64,000 nucleotides of DNA from NCBI RefSeq assembly GCF_032163395.1, contig NZ_CP119968.1, positions 4,118,001-4,182,000 on the forward strand, in the 5' to 3' direction. Positions 35,920 through 44,670 of the stretch are shown piece after piece (positions within the stretch are counted from its first letter, which is position 1; every line of letters begins with the position of its first letter). The stretch is from Gloeocapsopsis dulcis (GTDB lineage: Bacteria; Cyanobacteriota; Cyanobacteriia; Cyanobacteriales; Chroococcidiopsidaceae). The position numbers and the translations under genes are program-made. The notes below the pieces were generated by a model. That model saw only the letters and a list, made by a program, of their open reading frames with translations. It was not told where the DNA came from and searched no databases.

Positions 35920-37430
35920 CGGATTCTACAAGATTTGCGCTCGCTTTCTAGCTGTGGTTCTTGCCAGGAGAGTGCAAAATGACTTACACCCTGAATTCGT
36001 GGGGCATACGCGCGAAGTGCCTGCATTTGGGCTTCTAGCGATGGACGATTACTAATTGGTTTACCCCAAACTCCAGCGATCGCAGGGATTACCTGTGTCC
36101 CAGATGGTGCGTACTGCAAAACTCTCTGTACCAAAGCTGCAATACAACTCGTATTATTGCAAGCTGCGTAAGACATAGGATGCCATTCTAAAGTTGTTGG
36201 AAAGCGATCCCAAGGCTGCAAACGCGAGTCATAACCTTGACGACCCACTGCTTGGTTGCCATCTGGGAAAAATACTGCACCCGTTTTCATTCCTTGTCTC
36301 TGTACAGGCCAAGCTGCAATTGCTAAAAAGTCGATAATGCCTTGAATTGCATGAGCAACGCTTAATTGCCATAACTCCCACTGCAATTGAGGTTGTCTTT
36401 GTGCTGCAGTTGGTGGTTCATTGGGTGGTTGTGGTGCTGGGGGAGGTGTGCGACCTTGCCATAAAGGTTCGCCTTCTTGGGGATATAGCCGATCGATGGC
36501 TTCAATATCTCCAGCAGTGATATATCCTTTACTCACAAAGCGCTGAATTAAGTTAAGTCCTTTATGATTCAGTGCCCGACGATGTAAAGCTTGTTGAGCC
36601 GCTTCACTATGAATCCATAAATCTTGTACTCTATTGACAACAGAGCCAGCGCCTGAACCTCTGGGATAACGCACATAGTCAAAGAGAACTCCATCAGGGC
36701 GACGCCGGATGATTTCTAAAATGAGCTGATAATAATCTCTTTTAGCTTGCAAGTTGTAAGGATCGATAAACACTTGACTGGCGTTATCAACCACATACAA
36801 ACTCGTATCTCCTTTACTGTTGCGTGCTAGCACCGATTGGCGGTCTGGGCGCTGTCCGTAGGAGTAGCCAAAGTTCATCATGAACATCCAAGCATAGACC
36901 TTTAACCCTCGCTCACGTCCTTTTTGAATTGCTTGGGCTAGCAAATCTGTCCTTTCACTACCAGGAGTCCTAACTACAGAAGGCCAAACGGTAGGATTGG
37001 CAGCTGTGGGTAGCAAAACTTGACCGTCATAAAATACTTCGATATATACCTGGTTATAGCCACGATTAACGACGCGATCCATCACTTTATCGAGTACTCC
37101 AGGCTGAAGATCGCAGGGATATAACCGCAACCATACTGCTTGAGTTTGAGGCCAGGTACGGTTGCGACAATCGCGTAAAATTTGAGCGTGTTGATTCACA
37201 AGTGCTCTATAGCGGTTCTGAGCTTCTGTGTTGCCTTGCAGGGCAGATTGCCGTAAGGTTTCTTTTTCTTGTGTTGCTGCTGCTGTTAACTGGCAATACG
37301 CTGTTGTTTGTGCCTTGGCTGGAGGAGGGCTACCAAAATTAGTACTCACTAAGCTACCTGTTAACACTGTGGCAAGCAAGCGTTGCCAAGCAAAGCGAGG
37401 ACGGGCAGATCTCAAACGATGGTTGGACAT
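35916..37430 (-). CDS. family 10 glycosyl hydrolase-like (GHL10/DUF187) secreted protein
   Basis: 504 residues from the ATG at 37430 ([20 protein letters not shown]); the ORF opens at 37523, but that extension is not signal-like. A signal peptide (basic N-terminus, [22 protein letters not shown]) is followed by a helical stretch. A GHL10 TIM-barrel comes next: [67 protein letters not shown], and [11 protein letters not shown] Pro-rich linker (about 330-350) sits inside the barrel region. It is probably periplasmic and acts on an unknown glycan; catalytic residues are not assigned with confidence. Confidence 0.88.
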   Translation of the reverse strand: MSNHRLRSARPRFAWQRLLATVLTGSLVSTNFGSPPPAKAQTTAYCQLTAAATQEKETLRQSALQGNTEAQNRYRALVNQHAQILRDCRNRTWPQTQAVWLRLYPCDLQPGVLDKVMDRVVNRGYNQVYIEVFYDGQVLLPTAANPTVWPSVVRTPGSERTDLLAQAIQKGRERGLKVYAWMFMMNFGYSYGQRPDRQSVLARNSKGDTSLYVVDNASQVFIDPYNLQAKRDYYQLILEIIRRRPDGVLFDYVRYPRGSGAGSVVNRVQDLWIHSEAAQQALHRRALNHKGLNLIQRFVSKGYITAGDIEAIDRLYPQEGEPLWQGRTPPPAPQPPNEPPTAAQRQPQLQWELWQLSVAHAIQGIIDFLAIAAWPVQRQGMKTGAVFFPDGNQAVGRQGYDSRLQPWDRFPTTLEWHPMSYAACNNTSCIAALVQRVLQYAPSGTQVIPAIAGVWGKPISNRPSLEAQMQALRAYAPRIQGVSHFALSWQEPQLESERKSCRIR

Positions 37431-37856
37431 TACCACAAACACAACATAACTACGAACAATGAATCTGGTAGTAAGGCTAATCATTATGTATAAGTGACAG
37501 CCTCCAATAGCGTTGCTTTTCAAAAAACAGCGCCTTACCTTTATGTAACAGTTGCACTAGAACAACTTATCAAGGCACACTAAAGTTCACTAGTGAGTAC
37601 CTTGGGTTACATAAGTCTTGACTAGTGTTAGAGACTACAAAAACTCGCATTCGGTTTCCTTAACGATCTAATTTCTTAACTGTGGCAAATGAAGAAAACC
37701 GCTTTAGAGGGGCGAGGATTTAGGAGTGAGGCATATCTCATAGCACGCATCGAGGGAATTGTGACTATTTAATTAATAGGGCTAGTTTTCTGGTTTCCTT
37801 TTAGGTACATTTTTGAGTACCTATTCCTACTTCTCACTCCCTATTGCTTCAAAGGT
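37431..37856. other. intergenic region between GHL10 and psb27 genes
   Basis: 426 nt without a coding ORF. It holds a GAGGGGCGAGGA repeat fragment at 37707 and a hairpin TAGGTAC/GTACCTA (37802-37823, 8-nt loop), which on the minus strand is followed by AAAAGG rather than a T-run. The hairpin may end the psb27 transcript. An imperfect inverted repeat (AAGGCAC...GTACCTT) lies at about 37574-37605. Confidence 0.45.
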
Positions 37857-38267
37857 TTAGCTGTTTCGGTTAAGCGCCATTTCTACTTGTTTGAATTCTT
37901 GCTCTAACCGTTTTTTGAGTTTTGCTGGTACTGGGCGATTGGGATAAGAGCTATAGTGTCCTGCTAAGGAATTTAATGCAGTTCGCATTGTGGTGAAAGA
38001 ACTTAAACCAGCAATACTACCATCTCGTTGGTAACGGGCAGCAAATTCATTAATTTTTTGACGTGCTTCTGTTTGTACCTCGGCTTTCTCAGGAGCATCA
38101 TCGGGTAAATCGAGGGCGTTTCTCAATGTATTTACCACAGCTAGTGTATCCTGGCGGTAATCCCCACTCAGACCATCTGAGAAAGCATTGCTAGAACAGC
38201 CCATCAAGCCAATGACAACAACCAACGCGAGGGCGAGTAGACGTGACCAATAGCGCTTCATAAGCAT
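37857..38267 (-). CDS. psb27: photosystem II assembly lipoprotein Psb27
   Basis: 136 residues. A lipoprotein signal ends in the lipobox LMGC (Cys24), and the mature part is the four-helix bundle of Psb27 (GLSGDYRQDTLAVVNTLRNA, AEVQTEARQKINEFAARYQR, SFTTMRTALNSLAGHYSSYP, KKRLEQEFKQVEMAL). It binds the lumenal face of CP43 in assembly and repair intermediates, before the oxygen-evolving cluster forms. An ATG two codons in (38261) is an equally good start. Clear recognition by sequence. Confidence 0.97.
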   Translation of the reverse strand: MLMKRYWSRLLALALVVVIGLMGCSSNAFSDGLSGDYRQDTLAVVNTLRNALDLPDDAPEKAEVQTEARQKINEFAARYQRDGSIAGLSSFTTMRTALNSLAGHYSSYPNRPVPAKLKKRLEQEFKQVEMALNRNS

Positions 38268-38372
38268 TAAGTGAGAAAAGACAGAAATTAACGTCCATCC
38301 TATCTCGGATTGGTACTGCGGGGATCATGTATTTGGAACTGGGGGAACTAACTCATCCCTCGCCTCTCACTC

Positions 38373-39533
38373 CTAACCCCTAACGTGCTTTTCATCTTTT
38401 TTTAGAAAGTAGTAGAGGGTATCGCGTTGTGCATGTGGTCTATTGAGAGAACTAATTGCGGTATGTAGGGTTTCTACTTCCATACACGTACCACCGATCG
38501 CACCTGCCATGGTGGTGATGTGTTCTTCCATTAAGGTACCGCCAATATCGTTGCAGCCCCACTTTAAAGCTTCTGTTGCTCCTGTAAGCCCTAGTTTGAC
38601 CCAGCTTGGTTGATGGTTAGGTATCGCGTGTCCCAGAAAGAGCCGTGCTACTGCTGTGAGTAAGAGTGCATCAGCCAACAGTGGTTGATCTCTGCCGACT
38701 CTACGGCGGAGAGGTTTGGGGGCTTCTTGACCGACAAATGGTAGCAAAATGAATTCGGTGATTGTAGCAGGGTAATTTCGGCGTTGGCTAGTTTGTTGTA
38801 GCGATCGCAATTGTTGGAGGTGATGGATCTGCTGTTGTGGTGTTTCAATATGTCCAGAGAGCATTGTACTAGTTGTTGGTACACCTAATCGATGTGCTGT
38901 ACTAACAATTTCTATCCAAGTAGCTGTGTTAATTTTTTCTGGACACAAAATCCGCCTGACTCGATCGTCTAAGACTTCAGCAGCGGTTCCTGGCATTGAA
39001 TCAACTCCTGCATCGCGTAAAGCAGCAATGACTGAGGCATAGCTGATATCATCTTTCCGCGCAATAAATGCTACTTCTTGGGGAGAAAATGCGTGTAAGT
39101 GCAGTTGAGGAAATTGTGCTTTGATTGTTTCTATCAGTTTTAGGTAGTAAAGCAAAGAACGCCCGTTAATTTTTGCTTGTGGGTTTAATCCTCCTTGCAT
39201 GCAAATTTCTGTTGCACCGCGCTGTACGGCATCAGTTGTTTTTTCGAGAATTTGTCCCCACTCTAGCCAGTAAGCTTCTGCTTCATCAGCATCGCGCCGA
39301 AATGCACAGAAACTACAATGCTGTTCGCAAATATTAGTAAAGTTAATATTACGATTGATGACATATGTTACAGTGTCACCTACTTGTTGGCAACGGAGTT
39401 GATTGGCGGTATCGCGAATTGCTGCGATCGCGTCGAGTTCGGTTTGCTGTAATAATAGCACTCCCTCTTGCGGGGATAGCTCGTATCCGGTTAAGGCACG
39501 CGCCAGAATCTTTTCGATGGCTTTAGTAGTCAC
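38373..39533 (-). CDS. cofH: FO synthase subunit 2 (CofH)
   Basis: Radical-SAM enzyme that, with CofG, makes the deazaflavin FO (8-HDF). The 386-residue product has the iron-sulfur motif CEQHCSFC (Cys69, 73, 76), MQGGLNPQ, and the family strings [14 protein letters not shown] and [14 protein letters not shown]. In cyanobacteria FO serves as the antenna chromophore of some photolyases; no F420 genes are seen here. cofG is not adjacent, as is usual in cyanobacteria. The N-terminus and length are normal. Confidence 0.95.
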   Translation of the reverse strand: MTTKAIEKILARALTGYELSPQEGVLLLQQTELDAIAAIRDTANQLRCQQVGDTVTYVINRNINFTNICEQHCSFCAFRRDADEAEAYWLEWGQILEKTTDAVQRGATEICMQGGLNPQAKINGRSLLYYLKLIETIKAQFPQLHLHAFSPQEVAFIARKDDISYASVIAALRDAGVDSMPGTAAEVLDDRVRRILCPEKINTATWIEIVSTAHRLGVPTTSTMLSGHIETPQQQIHHLQQLRSLQQTSQRRNYPATITEFILLPFVGQEAPKPLRRRVGRDQPLLADALLLTAVARLFLGHAIPNHQPSWVKLGLTGATEALKWGCNDIGGTLMEEHITTMAGAIGGTCMEVETLHTAISSLNRPHAQRDTLYYFLKKDEKHVRG

Positions 39534-39648
39534 AGAGCATTGGAAAATAACTGCACTTCTGTCTTAATTGTGTCAGTAAATGAAGCAAGAGGGCAGAGGC
39601 AGGATGCTTACCCCATTACAAATACAAATAGTGAAAAATCTATGAGTT

Positions 39649-41316
39649 ATGAATTCAAAACTCAATCTAAAGACTAAATATCAAGATATATTGCTATTGT
39701 TGGGATGGACTGCGATCGCTGTTGGTTTGCGGTTGACGCTACTGGCAAGTAAACCACCTTGGACGGATGAATTCTCGACGTTAGTCTTTAGCTTAGGCAA
39801 TAGTTTTCTTGGTGTTCCGTTAAATCAGCTGATCGCGCTTGATACACTACTGCAACCGTTGCAACATAATCTTAATCATGGGGTTGTACAAGTCATTCAA
39901 AACTTGGTGACAGAAAGCAATCATCCACCACTGTACTTTGTGCTAGCTCATTTATGGATGAATTTTTGGTCGCCGCAGTCAACTGACTTAGTTTCAGTAT
40001 GGATAGCGCGATCGCTGCCTGCGTTACTTGGTGCAGCATCAGTTCCGGCAATCTATGGGCTGGGTTGGCTTACTTTTCGTTCCCGTTTAGTCAGTCATCT
40101 GTCAGCGGCGATGATGGCAGTTTCGCCTTATGGAATTTTTTTAGCTCAAGAAGCCCGACATTATACGTTAGCAATTTTATGGGTAATTGCTTCCTTTAGT
40201 TGTTTAGTTGTTGCAGTTCGACGCCTTGAGTATCGTAAACCAATCCCGATTTGGTTAGTTATCGTTTGGATTGCCGCAAATTTTTTAGGGATCGCAACGC
40301 ACTATTTTTTTGTATTAACTCTTGGTGCTGAAGCTATTGTTTTAAGTGTGCTGCGGTGGCGTCATTACACAGCTTGCCCTGAATACCCTAGGTCTGGTTC
40401 TTGGTGGCAAATTTTGATAGTTGCGGTAGGAACCTTCCTCGGTGGTTTAGTGTGGCTACCTGTGTTTTTCCAAAACAATTATGGTAGCGATCTCACCGAT
40501 TGGATTCAAAACGGAACTAATGGATTATTAGCATTAGTTAACCCAATTTTTCAAGCTTTAGCTGCTTGGATTACGATGATATGTTTGCTGCCAGTAGAAG
40601 CGCCACAACTACCGATTGTCATTGCTTCTGGTTTTGTCATGCTAATTTTCTTTTTGTGGGCGCTACCTCAGTTGTATCGTGGTATCAAGGTAAAACTCCA
40701 GCAACCTACAACACGCTTAATGATGTGGGTTTTTGTAGGGATTGTGTATAGTGCGATCGCATTGTTCTTTTTCTTTACTTACGGTTTTGGCATCGATTTG
40801 ACTCGTGGCGCACGCTATAACTTTGTCTATTTCCCTGCAGTTATGATTTTAGTCGGAGCAAGTCTTGCAGTTTGTTGGCGGACTCCTCATCACCAAGGAA
40901 AACGTGCTGTTGCCTTAATTTGGCTAATGGGATTACTCAGCGCGATTACAGTAGTTTGTAATTTAGGTTATCAAAAATACTACCGCCCTGACTTGATGGT
41001 AGAAATTATTCAAAATACCTCTCAATCACCAATACTGATTGCCACAACCCATAAAACTCACGTGCAAATTGGTGAAATGATGGGTATAGGTAGAGAATTT
41101 AAACTTGCTGGAGTTAATCCGCCGCAATTCCTGTTAGCGCGTGAAACAAGTGCGCCTACCGCAACTTTACAAAAAGCTTTAAATAATGTTTCCCGACCTC
41201 TAGACTTGTGGTTAATCAATTTTCATGCCCCAGTGGTAGTAGATAGCTGTGCTGTTGATACTCAAGCTTTGCCACACGTTAATGGTTACAATTATCAGCT
41301 GTATCGCTGCTATTAA
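39649..41316 (+). CDS. GT39/ArnT-like membrane glycosyltransferase
   Basis: 555 residues with about 11 membrane helices of the dolichyl-phosphate-mannose/ArnT (GT-C) type. The first lumenal loop carries the acidic motif PPWTDEFSTL, the expected catalytic position. NHPPLYFVLAHLWM and SRLVSHLSAAMMAVSPYGIF follow, as in cyanobacterial members. The C-terminal soluble part lies outside. The start codon ATG at 39649 sits within a GAGTTATGAATTCAAAACTC repeat tract, so its promoter and start may have been shaped by the repeat. The donor is probably a polyprenyl-phosphate sugar; the acceptor is unknown. Confidence 0.85.
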   Translation: MNSKLNLKTKYQDILLLLGWTAIAVGLRLTLLASKPPWTDEFSTLVFSLGNSFLGVPLNQLIALDTLLQPLQHNLNHGVVQVIQNLVTESNHPPLYFVLAHLWMNFWSPQSTDLVSVWIARSLPALLGAASVPAIYGLGWLTFRSRLVSHLSAAMMAVSPYGIFLAQEARHYTLAILWVIASFSCLVVAVRRLEYRKPIPIWLVIVWIAANFLGIATHYFFVLTLGAEAIVLSVLRWRHYTACPEYPRSGSWWQILIVAVGTFLGGLVWLPVFFQNNYGSDLTDWIQNGTNGLLALVNPIFQALAAWITMICLLPVEAPQLPIVIASGFVMLIFFLWALPQLYRGIKVKLQQPTTRLMMWVFVGIVYSAIALFFFFTYGFGIDLTRGARYNFVYFPAVMILVGASLAVCWRTPHHQGKRAVALIWLMGLLSAITVVCNLGYQKYYRPDLMVEIIQNTSQSPILIATTHKTHVQIGEMMGIGREFKLAGVNPPQFLLARETSAPTATLQKALNNVSRPLDLWLINFHAPVVVDSCAVDTQALPHVNGYNYQLYRCY

Positions 41317-41365
41317 GAGAATTATGAGTGTTGAGAAAATTCTTCAATTCAAAATCTAAATTCTT

Positions 41366-41968
41366 TTACTTCAGCGCTTCTGGAACACTCACAGAAGATA
41401 AACCTGCGATCGCCCGTAAATTTTGACAACGAATAAGTTCTACAAAACTTAAACCAGGACGTTTTTCGAGTTTGGTGACGGCTTCTATGGCAGCTAACAA
41501 GTGTTCTGCTGCTTCGGCTGCGATGTAGCTGCGCCTTTGGGCGATTTGAATGGCGGCTTCGTCTGCTTCAATTTCTAGTTGTATACTGCGGTTATTACGC
41601 CAAATGCGATGAAGTGCGATCGCACTCAAGCCTCCTGCCACTAAAACCCCTACAGCATCTTGCTGCAATAATTCAATTGTTGTGCCTATTAGCCCTGCGA
41701 TGACAACACCTTGATAGATATCTGGCTTTAGCCACTTGACTCGGAGAAGCCAAGATACGGTTCGTAACAGCAGCAGATCTCTTTGCGGCTGCGAAAGACG
41801 ACGCCACAAGTCAAAATTGATATATATCAAACGCTGCTGATGCCAAGGTAAGGGAAACGGGCTATTAATTACAGTTGCTTGCTCTGGTTTATTTACAATT
41901 TTAGTCATCATGCGACCAGAAGCCGGCATGATTTCTACGAGGCGGCGAATTTCAATAGCTGGCTCCAT
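41366..41968 (-). CDS. DUF3318 family protein
   Basis: 200 residues from the ATG at 41968 (MEPAIEIRRLVEIMPASGRM, the usual family N-terminus); nine extra upstream codons including CCC look spurious. The segment LPWHQQRLIYINFDLWRRLS is conserved. Two hydrophobic helices follow (YQGVVIAGLIGTTIELL, GVLVAGGLSAIALH), then a helical end (LEIEADEAAIQIAQRRSYIA). The central EADEAA sequence recalls M48-type peptidase proteins without the zinc motif. Function unknown; conserved in cyanobacteria. Confidence 0.85.
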   Translation of the reverse strand: MEPAIEIRRLVEIMPASGRMMTKIVNKPEQATVINSPFPLPWHQQRLIYINFDLWRRLSQPQRDLLLLRTVSWLLRVKWLKPDIYQGVVIAGLIGTTIELLQQDAVGVLVAGGLSAIALHRIWRNNRSIQLEIEADEAAIQIAQRRSYIAAEAAEHLLAAIEAVTKLEKRPGLSFVELIRCQNLRAIAGLSSVSVPEALK

Positions 41969-42078
41969 TGACTTTAGTTCAGCACAACAACACAACTATA
42001 AAAAATATAGAGGAACTTATGTAGGCGGACACAATTATATATCACGCGTTTTCAGATGGGAGAGTAGGGAGACAGGGT

Positions 42079-42130
42079 AAACTCCCAATTACCAACTCAA
42101 AACTCAAAACTCAGAACTCAGAACTTAAAG
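42079..42130. repeat. AACTCAAAACTC repeat tract
   Basis: Three near-perfect tandem AACTCAAAACTCA(G)AACTC units immediately before the first copy of the porin duplication. Same family as 1581 and 49721. Confidence 0.7.
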
Positions 42131-42206
42131 ACTTCCACCTTATGTACATTATTGCTCTATGTTTAAACAGATAATAGTAAGGAGCAGTTGAAATAAGGAT
42201 TCCTGC

Positions 42207-42461
42207 ATGGATGCATTTGCTTCTGTTCCTCCTGAATGGACTAATAAGGCGATTCACGCTTATGAGTTTTGTTGTCCTACTTGTCGTGCTTCGAGTCGAG
42301 AAGCAGAAAATGTTTGGCTGAATCGGCGATCGCCTGTGATGACAGATAGTTATCGCCGCAAGTGGCAGGAATTTTATCAATGTCGTTGTGGTTGTGTGTG
42401 GTGGGCTTGGAGTAGCGATCGCCCGCCTGCGGAGTTTCCTTCATCTGAAGTGTCAAAGTAA
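42207..42461 (+). CDS. small Cys-rich protein, copy 1
   Basis: 84 residues. Two Cys pairs (FCCPTCRASSREAENVW and FYQCRCGCVWWAW) give a zinc-ribbon-like spacing, and a Ser/Glu-rich tail follows. It has an almost identical copy at 44346-44600 (differences only in the first dozen residues). GGAG at 42181 and GGATTC before the ATG lie in the duplicated leader. It is convergent with the porin gene and shares its terminator region. Unknown function; the ribbon suggests metal or nucleic-acid binding. Confidence 0.75.
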   Translation: MDAFASVPPEWTNKAIHAYEFCCPTCRASSREAENVWLNRRSPVMTDSYRRKWQEFYQCRCGCVWWAWSSDRPPAEFPSSEVSK

Positions 42462-42474
42462 CCTAAAAAAATAA

Positions 42475-42503
42475 TTGGGGCGATTGTATAAAGGTCGCCC
42501 CAA
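42475..42503 (-). terminator. Rho-independent terminator of porin copy 1
   Basis: TTGGGGCGA (42475-42483) pairs with TCGCCCCAA (42495-42503) in a perfect 9-bp stem. In the minus direction TTATTTTTTT follows. It stands 29 nt after the porin stop and also faces the small Cys-rich gene. Confidence 0.85.
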
Positions 42504-42531
42504 CTTCAGTTACGTAATACTAATCATCCTT

Positions 42532-44178
42532 TTAGAAGGAGAAGGTAGTACGAAGTGTTCCTACATAAATTGTGTCATTAGCGTTGTTGTGTTCTGGATT
42601 AAAGATTACTAACACGCCTGGAGTAATAGCAATGTTCTGGTTAAGTTGTAGACGATAGAGTCCTTCCAGGTGGTAGGAAGTATCTGGGTCTTCAACAAGG
42701 GCACTGTCTGTAACCTTAGGTGGCTGACCAAAAATGATACCTAACTGACTACCTTCTCTACCAAAGTCTTGTAATGCTAATGTAGCAGCCCAGTAGAACA
42801 TATCTGCATCGGCTGCAGGACCTACTAAAGCATCCGCAGTGCTATAGCCCACCCAACCTGAGAGGTTCAATGACCGACCTAGTTGTAAGCTAGCTTGCGC
42901 TCCATAATGGTTTGCTTCTGTAGCAACATTCTCCCCAAAAGGTGCATTCGCATTAGCACTTCCTGTAGAACCAAACAGATCAATTCCACTTGCAGTGTTT
43001 TGATAAGAACGAGCGTAGGTAGCACCGATTGTAAATGCATCACTGACGCGGAAACCAATTTGACCTAAAGCAGTGTAAGCACCCTTGAAGAGTCCAACAC
43101 CACCTGCGCCAGGGTCTGCAGCATTAGGTGCGGCGAAAACTCCAGAAATGGTCAGAGGACCTTCAGGATTAAGGCTTACTGCCAATCCAGCACCGCTACC
43201 TGTGCGGTAGATAGGGCTAAATCGACCATAACGAGAAATCGCACCACGACCAGCGCTTTCAAGAGCTGGGTTGAAGCTATATAGCGAGTTATCTAATCCG
43301 AGATTACTAAAGTTCAATTGAACTAAAGCGGCATCACCAACTGGGAAACGATAGAAGAAATCATCAATGACAACATCGTTATTAGTGTTGGTGTCAAAGC
43401 CTAAGCGGGTCATTGCAGTACCCGTTTCACCGCTGTTATTGTCTAGGTTTGCAGCTTGTAGACGAGTTCTCAAAAGATCTCTACCACCAAAGCTGGTGTC
43501 AAAGTTTAATCGCGCCCGTGCCCCAAGAACGGTGTTGTACTCTAGGTCTGCTCCCTCTACGGCTGTGTCAGCAAAAACATCAGATATTGCAAAAATCACT
43601 TCCCCGTTGAGTACTGTTGTTGTCGAGAACTGATTTGCTTCGAGTTCTGCAGTTTGCGCTTCTAGCGCATCAACTCGACCGCGTAGTGTGGCAACTTCTG
43701 CTGCGAATTCTTCTTGTAAACGTTGTAGGGTAGCTAAGTCTTCTCTGGTAACTTGATCTGCTGTCGCTGTTGCAATTAGCTCGTTGACACGGTCTAAACA
43801 CGCATTCAAACCAGCTGCAAATTCATAGCGGGTCAAAGCACGATTACCGCGATAGGTGCCATCAGGATAACCAGCAATACAACCGTAGCGCTCAACTAAT
43901 GATTGTAAAGCTTGAAATGCCCAATCTGTAGGCTGGACATCAGATAACTGCGATACTGATGTTACCTGAGCTAGGGAATTGGAAGGAACTTGACTAACTA
44001 AGGTTGGAGTTTGGCTGGCAGCAATTTGGGGCGCTGGTACTGCAGCTTGGTCAGTGGTTGTCGTCGGAACAACGACATCTACTGGAGTTTCAGCAGCTTG
44101 AACGCGATTGCCTAGCAGCAAGGTTGCTCCTAAAATGACTGGACTGAGCCTCAAAGCATTCCAGAAAAATTTCGTCAT
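42532..44178 (-). CDS. SLH-domain iron-uptake-type porin, copy 1
   Basis: 548 residues. A signal peptide (LSPVILGATLLLGNRVQAAE) precedes a Thr/Pro/Gln-rich linker. An SLH domain follows (LSDVQPTDWAFQALQSLVER, GYPDGTYRGNRALTRYEFAA, about 78-130) for binding peptidoglycan-linked polymer. A short coiled coil (LQRLQEEFAAEVATLRGRVD) and an OprB-type beta-barrel complete it, ending with aromatic TTFSF, the outer-membrane assembly signal. Cyanobacterial homologues permit inorganic ion and iron uptake through the outer membrane. The next gene in the duplication is a 549-residue paralogue, nearly identical in the first 210 residues and the last 60 but diverged in between. Confidence 0.93.
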   Translation of the reverse strand: MTKFFWNALRLSPVILGATLLLGNRVQAAETPVDVVVPTTTTDQAAVPAPQIAASQTPTLVSQVPSNSLAQVTSVSQLSDVQPTDWAFQALQSLVERYGCIAGYPDGTYRGNRALTRYEFAAGLNACLDRVNELIATATADQVTREDLATLQRLQEEFAAEVATLRGRVDALEAQTAELEANQFSTTTVLNGEVIFAISDVFADTAVEGADLEYNTVLGARARLNFDTSFGGRDLLRTRLQAANLDNNSGETGTAMTRLGFDTNTNNDVVIDDFFYRFPVGDAALVQLNFSNLGLDNSLYSFNPALESAGRGAISRYGRFSPIYRTGSGAGLAVSLNPEGPLTISGVFAAPNAADPGAGGVGLFKGAYTALGQIGFRVSDAFTIGATYARSYQNTASGIDLFGSTGSANANAPFGENVATEANHYGAQASLQLGRSLNLSGWVGYSTADALVGPAADADMFYWAATLALQDFGREGSQLGIIFGQPPKVTDSALVEDPDTSYHLEGLYRLQLNQNIAITPGVLVIFNPEHNNANDTIYVGTLRTTFSF

Positions 44179-44345
44179 AGTTTATCTCACTCACACCGAT
44201 GTTATAAACAGATTCAGATTAAATATATCTGCTGTCAGCATTGAATTATACAAGCTGATCTCGCATTTTATATACACCTTATATACATTATTGCTCTAGG
44301 TTTAAACAGATAATAGTAAGGAGCAGTTGAAATAAGGATTCCTGC

Positions 44346-44600
44346 ATGGATGCATTTACTCCTGTTCCTCCCGAATGGACTGATCAAGCGATTCACGCTT
44401 ATGAGTTTTGCTGTCCTACTTGTCGTGCTTCGAGTCGAGAAGCAGAAAATGTTTGGCTGAATCGGCGATCGCCTGTGATGACAGATAGTTATCGCCGCAA
44501 GTGGCAGGAATTTTATCAATGTCGTTGTGGTTGTGTGTGGTGGGCTTGGAGTAGCGATCGCCCGCCTGCGGAGTTTCCTTCATCTGAAGTGTCAAAGTAA
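44346..44600 (+). CDS. small Cys-rich protein, copy 2
   Basis: 84 residues, identical to the protein encoded at 42207-42461 from residue 17 on; differences are at residues 5, 6, 12 and 13 only (TPV..TDQ against ASV..TNK). It retains all seven Cys, including the CPTC and CRCGC motifs. Synonymous or near-silent change elsewhere shows that the duplication is recent or homogenised. Unknown function. Confidence 0.75.
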   Translation: MDAFTPVPPEWTDQAIHAYEFCCPTCRASSREAENVWLNRRSPVMTDSYRRKWQEFYQCRCGCVWWAWSSDRPPAEFPSSEVSK

Positions 44601-44613
44601 CCTAAAAAAATAA

Positions 44614-44642
44614 TTGGGGCGATTGTATAAAGGTCGCCCCAA
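44614..44642 (-). terminator. Rho-independent terminator of porin copy 2
   Basis: Exact copy of the 42475-42503 hairpin (TTGGGGCGA/TCGCCCCAA with a T-run in the minus direction), 29 nt after the porin stop. Confidence 0.85.
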
Positions 44643-44670
44643 CTTCAGTTACGTAATACTAATCATCCTT

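Larger units (their letters stand above)
42136..44264. repeat. tandem duplication, copy 1 (2.1 kb)
   Basis: Direct repeat of 44275-46406 at an offset of 2139 bp, 2142 bp after a 3-bp insertion. It holds a small Cys-rich protein gene (+) and an SLH porin gene (-) with shared terminator and upstream region. Both ends match almost exactly; the centre of the porin gene (about 43050-43480) is clearly diverged. Only 10 bp separate the two copies. Confidence 0.95.

Noticed and set aside
42111-42380. 89-codon minus-strand ORF, copied at 44268
   Set aside because: Duplicated only because it lies opposite the duplicated small Cys-rich gene; no protein-like features.
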